This document shows, piece after piece, positions 1-4,804 of a stretch of DNA of 5,239 bases; within the stretch, counting starts at the first letter, position 1, and every line of letters begins with the position of its first letter. The DNA is taken from positions 1 through 5,239 of the forward strand of contig JASLFR010000006.1 in assembly GCA_030150565.1 (NCBI GenBank). The letters are read 5' to 3'. Source of the DNA: Cardiobacteriales bacterium. GTDB taxonomy: Bacteria > Pseudomonadota > Gammaproteobacteria > Cardiobacteriales > Wohlfahrtiimonadaceae. Both the position numbers and the translations under genes were made by a program. The notes below the pieces were generated by a model. The model worked only from the letters and a program-made list of their open reading frames with translations. It was not told the origin of the DNA and ran no database searches.

Positions 1-1
1 T

Positions 2-526
2 AAAATTCGGGTGCGGAGCGCAGAGAGTGAGGATTTCCTCTACGATCTTTTAGAGAATCTCGATCACCCTCCATTTCTGCTGATCTTGGATGAGGTGCAA
101 GATCCCCATAATGTGGGCGCATGTTTACGAAGTGCTGAGGCATTTGGCGTTGATGCCGTTATTGTGCCTAAAGATAACGCCTGTGGTTTAACCCCTATTG
201 TGCGCAAGGTTTCGAGTGGTAGCTCGGAGCGAATCCCTTTTATTGAGGTGACTAATCTCTCCCGAATGTTAGAAAAAATTAAAGCGGAAGGAATCTGGGT
301 AACTGGATTAGCAGGAGGCGGGGAGGAGACGATCTTTAGCGCAAACTTTAAAGGGCCGTTAGCGATTGTCATGGGGTCTGAAGGTTCGGGTCTTCGCCGT
401 TTAACCGAAAAATCTTGTGACTTTATCGTTAAAATCCCGATGGAAGGGGAGATCGAAAGTCTTAATGTCTCAGTGGCTACGGGGGTTACATTAGCAGAGG
501 CGTATCGTCAAAGAAGAGCCCTATAG
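2..526 (+). CDS. rlmB: 23S rRNA (guanosine-2'-O-)-methyltransferase RlmB, 5'-truncated by window edge
   Basis: RlmB uses S-adenosylmethionine to 2'-O-methylate a guanosine in 23S rRNA (G2251 in E. coli) at the peptidyl-transferase centre. The reading frame is open to the left edge, so only about 174 C-terminal codons of an expected ~245 are present. The N-terminal L30e-like RNA-binding domain lies outside; the GTG at 11 is an internal Val, not a start. All three SPOUT (trefoil-knot) motifs are visible: DPHNVGACLRSAEAFG with the conserved Asn and Arg (about nt 101-148), IVMGSEGSGLRRLT (about nt 365-406), and IPMEGEIESLNVSVATG (about nt 434-484) with the SLNVSVA cofactor/dimer signature. The match to E. 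coli RlmB, as I remember it, is close throughout. The gene stops at TAG 524-526, 12 bp before a hairpin terminator. TrmH-family relatives share the fold, but the PHNVGACLRSA and SLNVSVATG wording favours RlmB. Confidence 0.93.
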   Translation, partial: KIRVRSAESEDFLYDLLENLDHPPFLLILDEVQDPHNVGACLRSAEAFGVDAVIVPKDNACGLTPIVRKVSSGSSERIPFIEVTNLSRMLEKIKAEGIWVTGLAGGGEETIFSANFKGPLAIVMGSEGSGLRRLTEKSCDFIVKIPMEGEIESLNVSVATGVTLAEAYRQRRAL

Positions 527-538
527 CGGAGTTAGCAA

Positions 539-566
539 AAAAGCCCCAATGAATGTTGGGGCTTTT
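539..566. terminator. bidirectional rho-independent terminator
   Basis: A perfect 11-bp stem pairs 539-549 with 556-566 (arms AAAAGCCCCAA and TTGGGGCTTTT) around a 6-nt loop, TGAATG. The GC core of five pairs is followed by a T-run on each strand: TTTT at 563-566 on plus, and the complement of the A-run 537-542 on minus. It lies between convergent genes, 12 bp after the rlmB stop and about 30 bp beyond the stop of the minus-strand small gene, so it can end both transcripts. Confidence 0.9.
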
Positions 567-595
567 CTATTATTGAGGAGTTTTTTAGCGCTTAA

Positions 596-856
596 TCAAT
601 CGGGCACTTGGCGTTGAAAGCGCTCACTCTCGATTTGAGCTTTTCGTGCATCGGGGCACTGCTCTTCACTTGGGCGAATTAAGGTATAGGCGGTAAACCC
701 TGTAAACCAGAGGAGAAATCCCGCTGGAACTAACATTGTCACCATATATTCACCGATTTTAGAATCGCTCAAGATGAGGAAGGGGAGCCCCACCACCATG
801 CCAAAGATGGTGAGCGCCATTCCAAGATAGTGCATCCACATATTAAATTTTAACAT
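596..856 (-). CDS. small inner-membrane protein with two predicted helices, unknown function
   Basis: I do not recognise this family. The 86-residue product has two hydrophobic stretches, about residues 6-28 (tryptophan, methionine and glycine rich, ending near LPFLIL) and 38-58 (VTMLVPAGFLLWFTGFTAYT). They are joined by a short polar loop (SDSKIGEY) and followed by a charged tail of about 28 residues. A hairpin-like inner-membrane protein is the simplest reading; there is no cleavable signal peptide or lipobox. I start at the ATG at 854-856 because the GAGG on this strand (plus 864-867) lies 7 nt upstream. The adjacent in-frame GTG at 857-859 would add one residue and leave only 4 nt. It lies 55 bp downstream of the ghrA-like gene on the same strand with no terminator between, so co-transcription is likely. 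It ends facing the shared terminator. The gene is probably real, given its ribosome site and coherent hydrophobic pattern. Confidence 0.75.
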   Translation of the reverse strand: MLKFNMWMHYLGMALTIFGMVVGLPFLILSDSKIGEYMVTMLVPAGFLLWFTGFTAYTLIRPSEEQCPDARKAQIESERFQRQVPD

Positions 857-863
857 CACTTCG

Positions 864-867
864 CCTC
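864..867 (-). promoter_or_regulatory. ribosome binding site deciding the start of the small membrane gene
   Basis: Read on the minus strand the sequence is GAGGCGAAGTGATG. GAGG is 7 nt from the ATG at 856 and 4 nt from the overlapping GTG at 859, which favours the ATG. A five-codon frame (ATG AAC GAG GCG AAG TGA, from plus 873 down to 856) ends in a TGATG overlap with this start. Confidence 0.55.
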
Positions 868-911
868 GTTCATTGGTGCGTCAAATACTCCTCTTATGGT
901 AGCACTAAAAA

Positions 912-1850
912 TCAATATTCACGTTTTGGATTGACAAGATTGAGGATCTTCTCCCCTCGGCGCATTCTTTGAATATTCTCAACAATCTGATCATTTGCTG
1001 TATTGGGATTAGTTTGTGCGGCGATATGGGGTGTAATCTCAATCTCATGATAATTCCAAAATGGGTGATCGCTCGGGAGGGGCTCCTCTCTAAAGACATC
1101 AAGAAGAGCGCCACTTAAATGCCCCTCATCGATAAGCTTTGTGAGTGCTTCATCTACAAGATGCTCCCCACGAGCAGGATTGATGAGGTACGCCCCTTTA
1201 GGGAGCAGAGAGAGCCGCTCATAGTTGAGGAGGTTCGCTGTTTGTGATGTAAGGGGAAGGAGGCAGACCAGAACATCGCTGCTCTTTAAGAAGGGGGGTA
1301 ATTGATCCTCACCATAATAGGAGTGAATCTGAGGGTGCTCTTTAGGGGAGCGGGACCACGATTGTACTCTAAATCCATTGTTAAGTAGGAGCTCTGCCGC
1401 AGCTCCCCCTAATTCACCTAAACCTAAGATTCCTACCGTAAAATCCTCTCTAAAATTGCGGGTGAACTCTTCTGCAGCCCAGCGCTTCTCTTGCTGCGCT
1501 ACATTGTATTGAGGGAGGTGGCGGAATGCTTTCAATGTGCCGTAGAGAATATAATCAGCCATCTGTACCAACATATCTTCATCCACAAGGCGGGCAATCG
1601 GTACATCGTGGGGAAGATCGTTACATTTAAAGAGGTGATCTACCCCCATACCGAGCGAGTGAATCAGTTTAAGATTTTTCAATTTGGGGAAGATCCCTTC
1701 AGGGGGATTCCACGCAATGACACTATCGATTGTGGAGAGATCAAGCGTTTCATCATACGGAACAACCTCAATGGTTGGGTCGATCTCTGTCAGTACCGTA
1801 TCCCAAGGGGCGATCTCTTCAATAGTGCGACTTAAAAAGAGTGTCTTCAT
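912..1850 (-). CDS. ghrA: glyoxylate/hydroxypyruvate reductase A-type 2-hydroxyacid dehydrogenase
   Basis: This is a D-isomer-specific 2-hydroxyacid dehydrogenase, predicted to reduce glyoxylate to glycolate and hydroxypyruvate to glycerate in the cytoplasm. Its 312 residues equal the E. coli GhrA length as I recall it. The Rossmann motif GLGELG spans residues 143-148, and the SWSRSPK segment (164-170) after the second strand carries an Arg typical of NADPH-preferring members. The catalytic triad is in place: Arg227 in NPARG, Glu256 in FREEPLP and His275 in ITPHIAA. The early LIHSLGMGVDHL (62-73) is the family's substrate-loop region. The start is the ATG at 1848-1850, preceded at 5 nt by a strong GGAGGAG (complement of plus 1856-1862). 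The gene is transcribed away from the carbamate kinase gene; I could not identify its own promoter with confidence in the AT-rich spacer. Substrate preference among hydroxyacid dehydrogenases cannot be settled from sequence alone. Confidence 0.87.
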   Translation of the reverse strand: MKTLFLSRTIEEIAPWDTVLTEIDPTIEVVPYDETLDLSTIDSVIAWNPPEGIFPKLKNLKLIHSLGMGVDHLFKCNDLPHDVPIARLVDEDMLVQMADYILYGTLKAFRHLPQYNVAQQEKRWAAEEFTRNFREDFTVGILGLGELGGAAAELLLNNGFRVQSWSRSPKEHPQIHSYYGEDQLPPFLKSSDVLVCLLPLTSQTANLLNYERLSLLPKGAYLINPARGEHLVDEALTKLIDEGHLSGALLDVFREEPLPSDHPFWNYHEIEITPHIAAQTNPNTANDQIVENIQRMRRGEKILNLVNPKREY

Positions 1851-1944
1851 CCTAACTCCTCCAGATGATTGATGATTAAAAGTTATATTTTATTAGCTCT
1901 CCTTAGAATAGAGGAACTTTGCTCCCGAATCCTTAACAAAAATC

Positions 1945-1980
1945 AGCCGTTAAAAAATAGATGGCTAATCTCTAGCCGTT
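1945..1980. repeat. short repeats upstream of the carbamate kinase promoter, possible operator
   Basis: AGCCGTT occurs twice on the plus strand (1945-1951 and 1974-1980), with start points 29 bp apart. An inverted partner, GGCTA (1963-1967), forms a 5-bp hairpin with TAGCC (1973-1977) around ATCTC. The second copy ends 4 bp before the -35 hexamer, a position suited to a regulator. The repeats are short enough to be chance, and no known operator consensus was recognised. Confidence 0.3.
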
Positions 1981-1984
1981 TTAT

Positions 1985-2014
1985 TTGACACAATTTGCCA
2001 TTTGGTAAGATTAT
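1985..2014 (+). promoter_or_regulatory. sigma70-like promoter for the carbamate kinase gene
   Basis: A perfect -35 hexamer TTGACA sits at 1985-1990. The best -10 candidates are GATTAT at 2009-2014 (18-bp spacer, 4 of 6 matches) and TAAGAT at 2006-2011 (15-bp spacer, 4 of 6). Transcription would begin near 2020, leaving a leader of about 30 nt before the ATG at 2052. The near-consensus -35 with a weak -10 leaves room for an activator. Confidence 0.6.
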
Positions 2015-2051
2015 GGAATCTCTTAAACCATAGATGAAAAGCGAGCGAAAG

Positions 2052-2975
2052 ATGAAGATTGTTGTAGCACTTGGGGGAAACGCATTAGGGCAAAATGTTA
2101 AGGAGCAGCATGAGATCCTAAAAAAGAGTGTGATTCCGATTGTTGAGCTGATAGAGGCGGGGCACGATGTTGTATTGAGTCATGGAAATGGGCCTCAAGT
2201 GGGGATGATTAAGCTCGCAATGGATGCTGCAACGGCTCATAACGGAGCGGTTGAGATGCCGATTACCGAGTGTGGTGCAATGAGTCAGGGTTATATTGGT
2301 TACCATCTACAGCGCTATTTAAGAGATGAGTTTGCTCGCCGCAATATTGAGAAAGAGGTGGTGAGCATCGTTACTGAGGTGGTGGTGGATGGAGATGACC
2401 CCGCCTTTCAAAATCCCCGTAAGCCGATTGGCGCCTTCTATACAGAGGAGGAGGCGAAAAAGCTTGAAGCGAAAGGATTCACCATGATGGAGGATGCGGG
2501 GCGCGGATATCGTGTGGTTGTCGCTTCCCCCATGCCGAAAGATATTGTTCAAAAACGTTCTATTGAGACCTTAATCGACGCAGGAGAGCTCGTTATCAGT
2601 GTTGGCGGAGGAGGAATCCCAATCACCATTGAGAATGGGGAGACAAAAGGGCAGCTCGCTGTGGTGGATAAGGATCACGCCTCTTCAAAGCTTGCGGAAT
2701 TGATTGATGCCGATCTTTTAATGATTTTGACGGCGGTTGAGCGGGTAGCGATCAATTTTGGTCGCCCCAATCAGAGAGAGCTCGATCGGTTAACTCCCGA
2801 TGAGGCGCGAGGTTATATTGAGAGTGGAGAATTCGCACCAGGATCGATGTTGCCAAAGGTGTTAGCGGCGATCAATTTTGTTGAGAGTAAAGCGGGGCGC
2901 CGAGCGTTAATTACCTCTCTTGAGCGTGCTAAAGAGGGATTTGAGGGGAGAACAGGAACCCTTATTGAGAATTAA
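2052..2975 (+). CDS. arcC: carbamate kinase (YqeA/ArcC family)
   Basis: Carbamate kinase interconverts carbamoyl phosphate plus ADP with ATP plus carbamate (then ammonia and CO2); in catabolism it makes ATP. The 307-residue product fits the family's ~310. Motifs in order: ALGGNAL (6-12), SHGNGPQVGM (43-52), MSQGYIGYHLQ (77-87), DPAFQNPRKPIG (116-127), EDAGRGYRVVVASP (147-160), VGGGGIPI (184-191), VVDKDHASSKLAE (204-216), LLMILTAVE (222-230) and GSMLPKV (264-270). The wording resembles E. coli YqeA, as I recall it, more than a typical arginine-deiminase ArcC. I start at 2052 because family members begin directly with MKIVVALGGN. An in-frame ATG at 2034 would add six residues but has no ribosome site; the site before 2052 is itself weak (GAG, 7 nt). 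No arginine deiminase or ornithine carbamoyltransferase gene adjoins it in this window. With its own promoter and terminator it looks monocistronic, so the source of carbamoyl phosphate is unclear. Confidence 0.93.
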   Translation: MKIVVALGGNALGQNVKEQHEILKKSVIPIVELIEAGHDVVLSHGNGPQVGMIKLAMDAATAHNGAVEMPITECGAMSQGYIGYHLQRYLRDEFARRNIEKEVVSIVTEVVVDGDDPAFQNPRKPIGAFYTEEEAKKLEAKGFTMMEDAGRGYRVVVASPMPKDIVQKRSIETLIDAGELVISVGGGGIPITIENGETKGQLAVVDKDHASSKLAELIDADLLMILTAVERVAINFGRPNQRELDRLTPDEARGYIESGEFAPGSMLPKVLAAINFVESKAGRRALITSLERAKEGFEGRTGTLIEN

Positions 2976-3018
2976 CAGAGCTAGAACCTACCCTTTGGGT
3001 TCGATATGATGAGGAAAG

Positions 3019-3041
3019 AGCGATCGATGATCGCTTTTTTT
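3019..3041 (+). terminator. rho-independent terminator after carbamate kinase gene
   Basis: A perfect 7-bp stem AGCGATC (3019-3025) / GATCGCT (3029-3035) with the 3-nt loop GAT runs straight into seven T residues (3035-3041). A weaker hairpin just upstream pairs GAACC (2984-2988) with GGTTC (2998-3002). Together they end the carbamate kinase transcript about 45-65 bp after its stop codon. Confidence 0.85.
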
Positions 3042-3063
3042 ATGGAGATCATTTTTAAGATAA

Positions 3064-3069
3064 GAGGAG
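3064..3069 (+). promoter_or_regulatory. ribosome binding site deciding the Smr gene start
   Basis: GAGGAG lies 6 nt before the GTG at 3076 and only 3 nt before the in-frame TTG at 3073. Spacing and codon preference both favour GTG. Confidence 0.65.
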
Positions 3070-3075
3070 AGTTTG

Positions 3076-3615
3076 GTGACTATTTCTGATGAGGAGCGGG
3101 CCCTCTTTCGCCAAGCGGTGGGGCGTGTAAAGCGGGTAGAGAATGATCGAGTGGTGCATCCTAAAAAGCGCCCTCGAGTGCGTGTTCGAAGAGCGCTCCC
3201 TGATGAGAACCCTTTTCACGATCTAATGAGCGATGATGCAAGCTGGATTGAGGAGCATGAGGAGATGCGCTTTGCCCGAAATGGGGTGCAGAGGAAGCTG
3301 CTAAAAGCGCTTATTCAGGGGGAGATCTATCCTGAGGCGGTGATCGATCTACATGGATTGAGTGCAGAGGAGGCGCGGGATGAGGTGAGTCAATTTCTCT
3401 ACTACGCCATTAAGCAGAATCTCTACTGCGTGAAGATTATTCATGGGCAGGGGTACCATTCAGAAGAGGGGGCGATTATTCGAGGATTGGTGAATCGCTG
3501 GTTACGCCTCCGTCCTGAGATTATCGCTTTTGCAAATCCTCCCCAATTTATGGGGGGAAGAGGGGCGACACTCACTATTTTGCGTAGCGCTAACCCTTTT
3601 AAGAAGTATGATTAA
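3076..3615 (+). CDS. Smr-domain nuclease-family protein, SmrA-like
   Basis: Stand-alone Smr proteins are small nucleases related to the MutS2 C-terminus; E. coli SmrB cleaves mRNA at collided ribosomes, while the role of SmrA is less clear. The product has 179 residues from the GTG at 3076. The N-terminal third holds the proteobacterial ALFRQAVG motif (about 9-16) and a very basic stretch rich in Lys and Arg (about 29-40), plausible for nucleic-acid contact. The Smr domain follows: VIDLHGLS (89-96) with the Asp-x-His pair, VKIIHGQGYHS (119-129), and MGGRGATLTIL (159-169). The helix preceding the domain (FARNGVQRKLLKAL) and the IIHGxG context look more like SmrA than SmrB. Unlike E. coli SmrA as I remember it, the DLHGL motif is intact here, so nuclease activity is plausible. 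I see no convincing promoter in the 34 bp after the carbamate kinase terminator; it may rely on read-through or a hidden weak promoter. Confidence 0.85.
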   Translation: MTISDEERALFRQAVGRVKRVENDRVVHPKKRPRVRVRRALPDENPFHDLMSDDASWIEEHEEMRFARNGVQRKLLKALIQGEIYPEAVIDLHGLSAEEARDEVSQFLYYAIKQNLYCVKIIHGQGYHSEEGAIIRGLVNRWLRLRPEIIAFANPPQFMGGRGATLTILRSANPFKKYD

Positions 3616-3645
3616 AAACCTTCTCCCATTTTTTGAAAAAATCGG

Positions 3646-3651
3646 TATGAT
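3646..3651 (+). promoter_or_regulatory. -10 element for the preQ1 leader and transporter operon
   Basis: TATGAT matches the sigma70 -10 consensus at five of six positions, but no good -35 hexamer lies 16-18 bp upstream. TTGAAA at 3633-3638 is too close. Transcription from it would start near 3658, just before the structured leader that begins at about 3663, which supports its use. Confidence 0.45.
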
Positions 3652-3663
3652 AACGCAACAATT

Positions 3664-3704
3664 TGAGGGCCTTGCTTCTTAAAGGCTAACTTTGGGTTCC
3701 CTCA
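3664..3704 (+). promoter_or_regulatory. alternative (anti-aptamer) hairpin in the que leader
   Basis: TGAGGG (3664-3669) pairs perfectly with CCCTCA (3699-3704), enclosing a second stem GCCTT (3669-3673) / AAGGC (3682-3686) that shares G3669 with the outer arm. The outer stem's 3' arm is the loop and pseudoknot strand of the putative preQ1 aptamer, so the two folds exclude each other. This could be the ligand-free state, but it is inferred from pairing alone. Confidence 0.4.
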
Positions 3705-3728
3705 CCCCCAAATGAAATTAAAAAGGAA
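3691..3728 (+). promoter_or_regulatory. putative preQ1 class I riboswitch overlapping the Shine-Dalgarno
   Basis: The leader can fold as a preQ1-I H-type pseudoknot. Stem P1 pairs TTTGGG (3691-3696) with CCCAAA (3707-3712). The loop begins TTC right after GG, as in the B. subtilis queC aptamer (GGUUC), and contains CACC (3703-3706) where the ligand-binding cytosine is expected. An A-rich tail (3713-3723) leads to AGG (3724-3726), which can pair with CCT in the loop (3700-3702) as P2. That AGG is the core of AAGGA, the ribosome site 7 nt before the ATG at 3735, so ligand-stabilised P2 would block translation. Overall span (about 36 nt) fits the class, and the two genes downstream are a VUT transporter and a QueF relative, as expected for a preQ1 switch. 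The tail is a little longer than in B. subtilis, and the exact ligand cytosine is uncertain. Confidence 0.68.
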
Positions 3729-3734
3729 TCTTTA

Positions 3735-4271
3735 ATGAAATATCTTTTTCTTGCCGCTTATGTCGGCTCTATTCTCGTTGCGAATCTCTTAATTGATAAG
3801 TTTATCCCCCTCCCATTCTTTGGGCTTTTGAGCATGGGGACGATCTTCTTCGCTTTTGTCTTCACTCTGCGGGATCATCTTCACCGTTACGGCTTACGTT
3901 TCGCCCTCTTTGGGATTTTTGTGGCTGTTGTGGTCAATACACTCTTTGGCATCATCTTTGAGATCCCTTTTCGTTTTCTCATCGCCTCTTTTTTAGCAAT
4001 TTTGTTGAGCGAGCTGGCGGATACGGCCGTTTTTGAGCGTTTAAAGAATCGCTCTTGGAGTGTGAAAGTTTTAGCGAGTAACGCAGTGAGTGTTCCTGTA
4101 GATTCAACACTTATGACGATGATCGCCTTCTTTGGGGTGATGAGTGGCGCTGAGATATTGGAGATTATCTTTGCCGATATTTTGGCGAAATATCTGATTG
4201 CGACAAGTGTGATTATCCGTCCTGAAACGATTCGTTACTGGTTGCAATCAAGAGCTACGTCCCCTCAATAG
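3735..4271 (+). CDS. VUT-family membrane transporter, probable queuosine-precursor uptake
   Basis: VUT (PF02592) proteins, including E. coli YhhQ, import 7-deazaguanine queuosine precursors (preQ0, preQ1) across the inner membrane. The 178-residue product is one of the shorter members; YhhQ has about 220. Six hydrophobic segments are visible at about residues 3-20, 28-45, 56-75, 79-97, 118-136 and 142-160. Family-type polar motifs lie between them: TLRDHLHRYG (44-53), LSELADTAVF (91-100) and LASNAVSVPVDS (113-124). The Asp, Glu and Asn in these membrane-facing motifs are candidates for substrate binding. The start ATG follows AAGGA by 7 nt. The gene is preceded by a putative preQ1 riboswitch and followed 17 bp later by a QueF-like gene, which supports a role in queuosine-precursor supply. 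Which deazaguanine it carries cannot be read from the sequence. Confidence 0.85.
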   Translation: MKYLFLAAYVGSILVANLLIDKFIPLPFFGLLSMGTIFFAFVFTLRDHLHRYGLRFALFGIFVAVVVNTLFGIIFEIPFRFLIASFLAILLSELADTAVFERLKNRSWSVKVLASNAVSVPVDSTLMTMIAFFGVMSGAEILEIIFADILAKYLIATSVIIRPETIRYWLQSRATSPQ

Positions 4272-4288
4272 TAAAAAAGGAGATTGAG

Positions 4289-4711
4289 ATGAAATTTATC
4301 CCTGAAACCCGTGTGATGAGCTACCGTTCGGAGCATCATGATGAGACGATTGATCTGATTAAGAATCAGAATCCACAATTAGAGACGGAGCTTTGCCATA
4401 TCGTCCGTCTGCCCCAGCTCTGTCCGTGGAGTAAAAATCCTGCTGAGGGATCGGAGCTTGAGATCCATTATCGAGCGAAGGGGTATTTTTTAGAGCTCTT
4501 CTCCCTTGAACGTTATATTCACGGATTTATTGGTCATCAAAAAGTGCGAGATATTGAGTATCTGGCGCAAGAGGTGGCAAAAGATTGTGCCAATGCGCTT
4601 GGAGAGCGGGTGGATGTTGTAGCGAATATAAACCTTGCAGGGCTCAATCAGCGCCAAATCATTAAAACATCGGCAGAGCGACCTGAAGCGATGGAGTCGA
4701 TTACCCTTTAA
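4289..4711 (+). CDS. QueF-like tunnelling-fold protein with altered reductase motif
   Basis: Canonical QueF reduces preQ0 to preQ1 with NADPH in queuosine synthesis. This 140-residue product has a QueF-type core: LPQLCPWSK (41-49) with the presumed nucleophile Cys45, the strand SELEIHY (55-61), YIHGFIGH (76-83), and Glu90 in RDIEYL where QueF has its substrate-binding Glu. Two features are not canonical. The NADPH signature ESKSLK corresponds to ELFSLE (69-74), so both lysines are lost, and the Asp seven residues after the Cys aligns with Ala52 (Glu53 next to it). Archaeal QueF-L, an amidinotransferase, also lacks the NADPH motif, and the CPxSK pattern looks similar. Start ATG is supported by AGGAG at 4278-4282, 6 nt upstream; the short 17-bp gap to the transporter gene indicates an operon under the same leader. 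Possible roles are a divergent preQ1 synthase, a QueF-L-type enzyme or a deazaguanine-binding protein; I leave the symbol blank. Confidence 0.75.
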   Translation: MKFIPETRVMSYRSEHHDETIDLIKNQNPQLETELCHIVRLPQLCPWSKNPAEGSELEIHYRAKGYFLELFSLERYIHGFIGHQKVRDIEYLAQEVAKDCANALGERVDVVANINLAGLNQRQIIKTSAERPEAMESITL

Positions 4712-4804
4712 TGCATTACGCTCTACAAAAATACGCCTCATTGTGACTTCGTGGTAAACTGCACGCCTTAAAAATAATCCAAAATTTGTGAATGAGGTTT
4801 CATC

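Noticed and set aside
1491..1835. Plus-strand open frame of 114 codons opposite the ghrA-like gene.
   Set aside because: It is wholly antisense to a gene with full catalytic motifs, lacks a ribosome site, and its translation shows no coherent domain.
2034..2051. Upstream ATG at 2034 as the start of carbamate kinase.
   Set aside because: It has no Shine-Dalgarno and would add six residues before the family's usual MKIVVALGGN start; it remains possible but is less likely than 2052.
2748..2880. Thirteen-base direct repeat GCGATCAATTTTG at 2748-2760 and 2868-2880 inside the carbamate kinase gene.
   Set aside because: Both copies are in the same reading frame (exactly 120 bp apart) and encode the residues AINF needed at two conserved places, so codon reuse explains it.
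3629..3642. AT-only inverted repeat (ATTTTTTGAAAAAAT-like) after the Smr gene as a possible terminator.
   Set aside because: It has no GC core and no separate T-run after a stem; it fits better as AT-rich promoter DNA upstream of TATGAT.
4712..4804. Possible promoter (TTGTGA at 4741-4746, TAAACT at 4755-4760, TAAAAA at 4769-4774) before rlmD.
   Set aside because: No pair of these elements has acceptable 16-19 bp spacing, so no promoter is claimed; rlmD may be transcribed from the upstream operon or from a weak unseen promoter.
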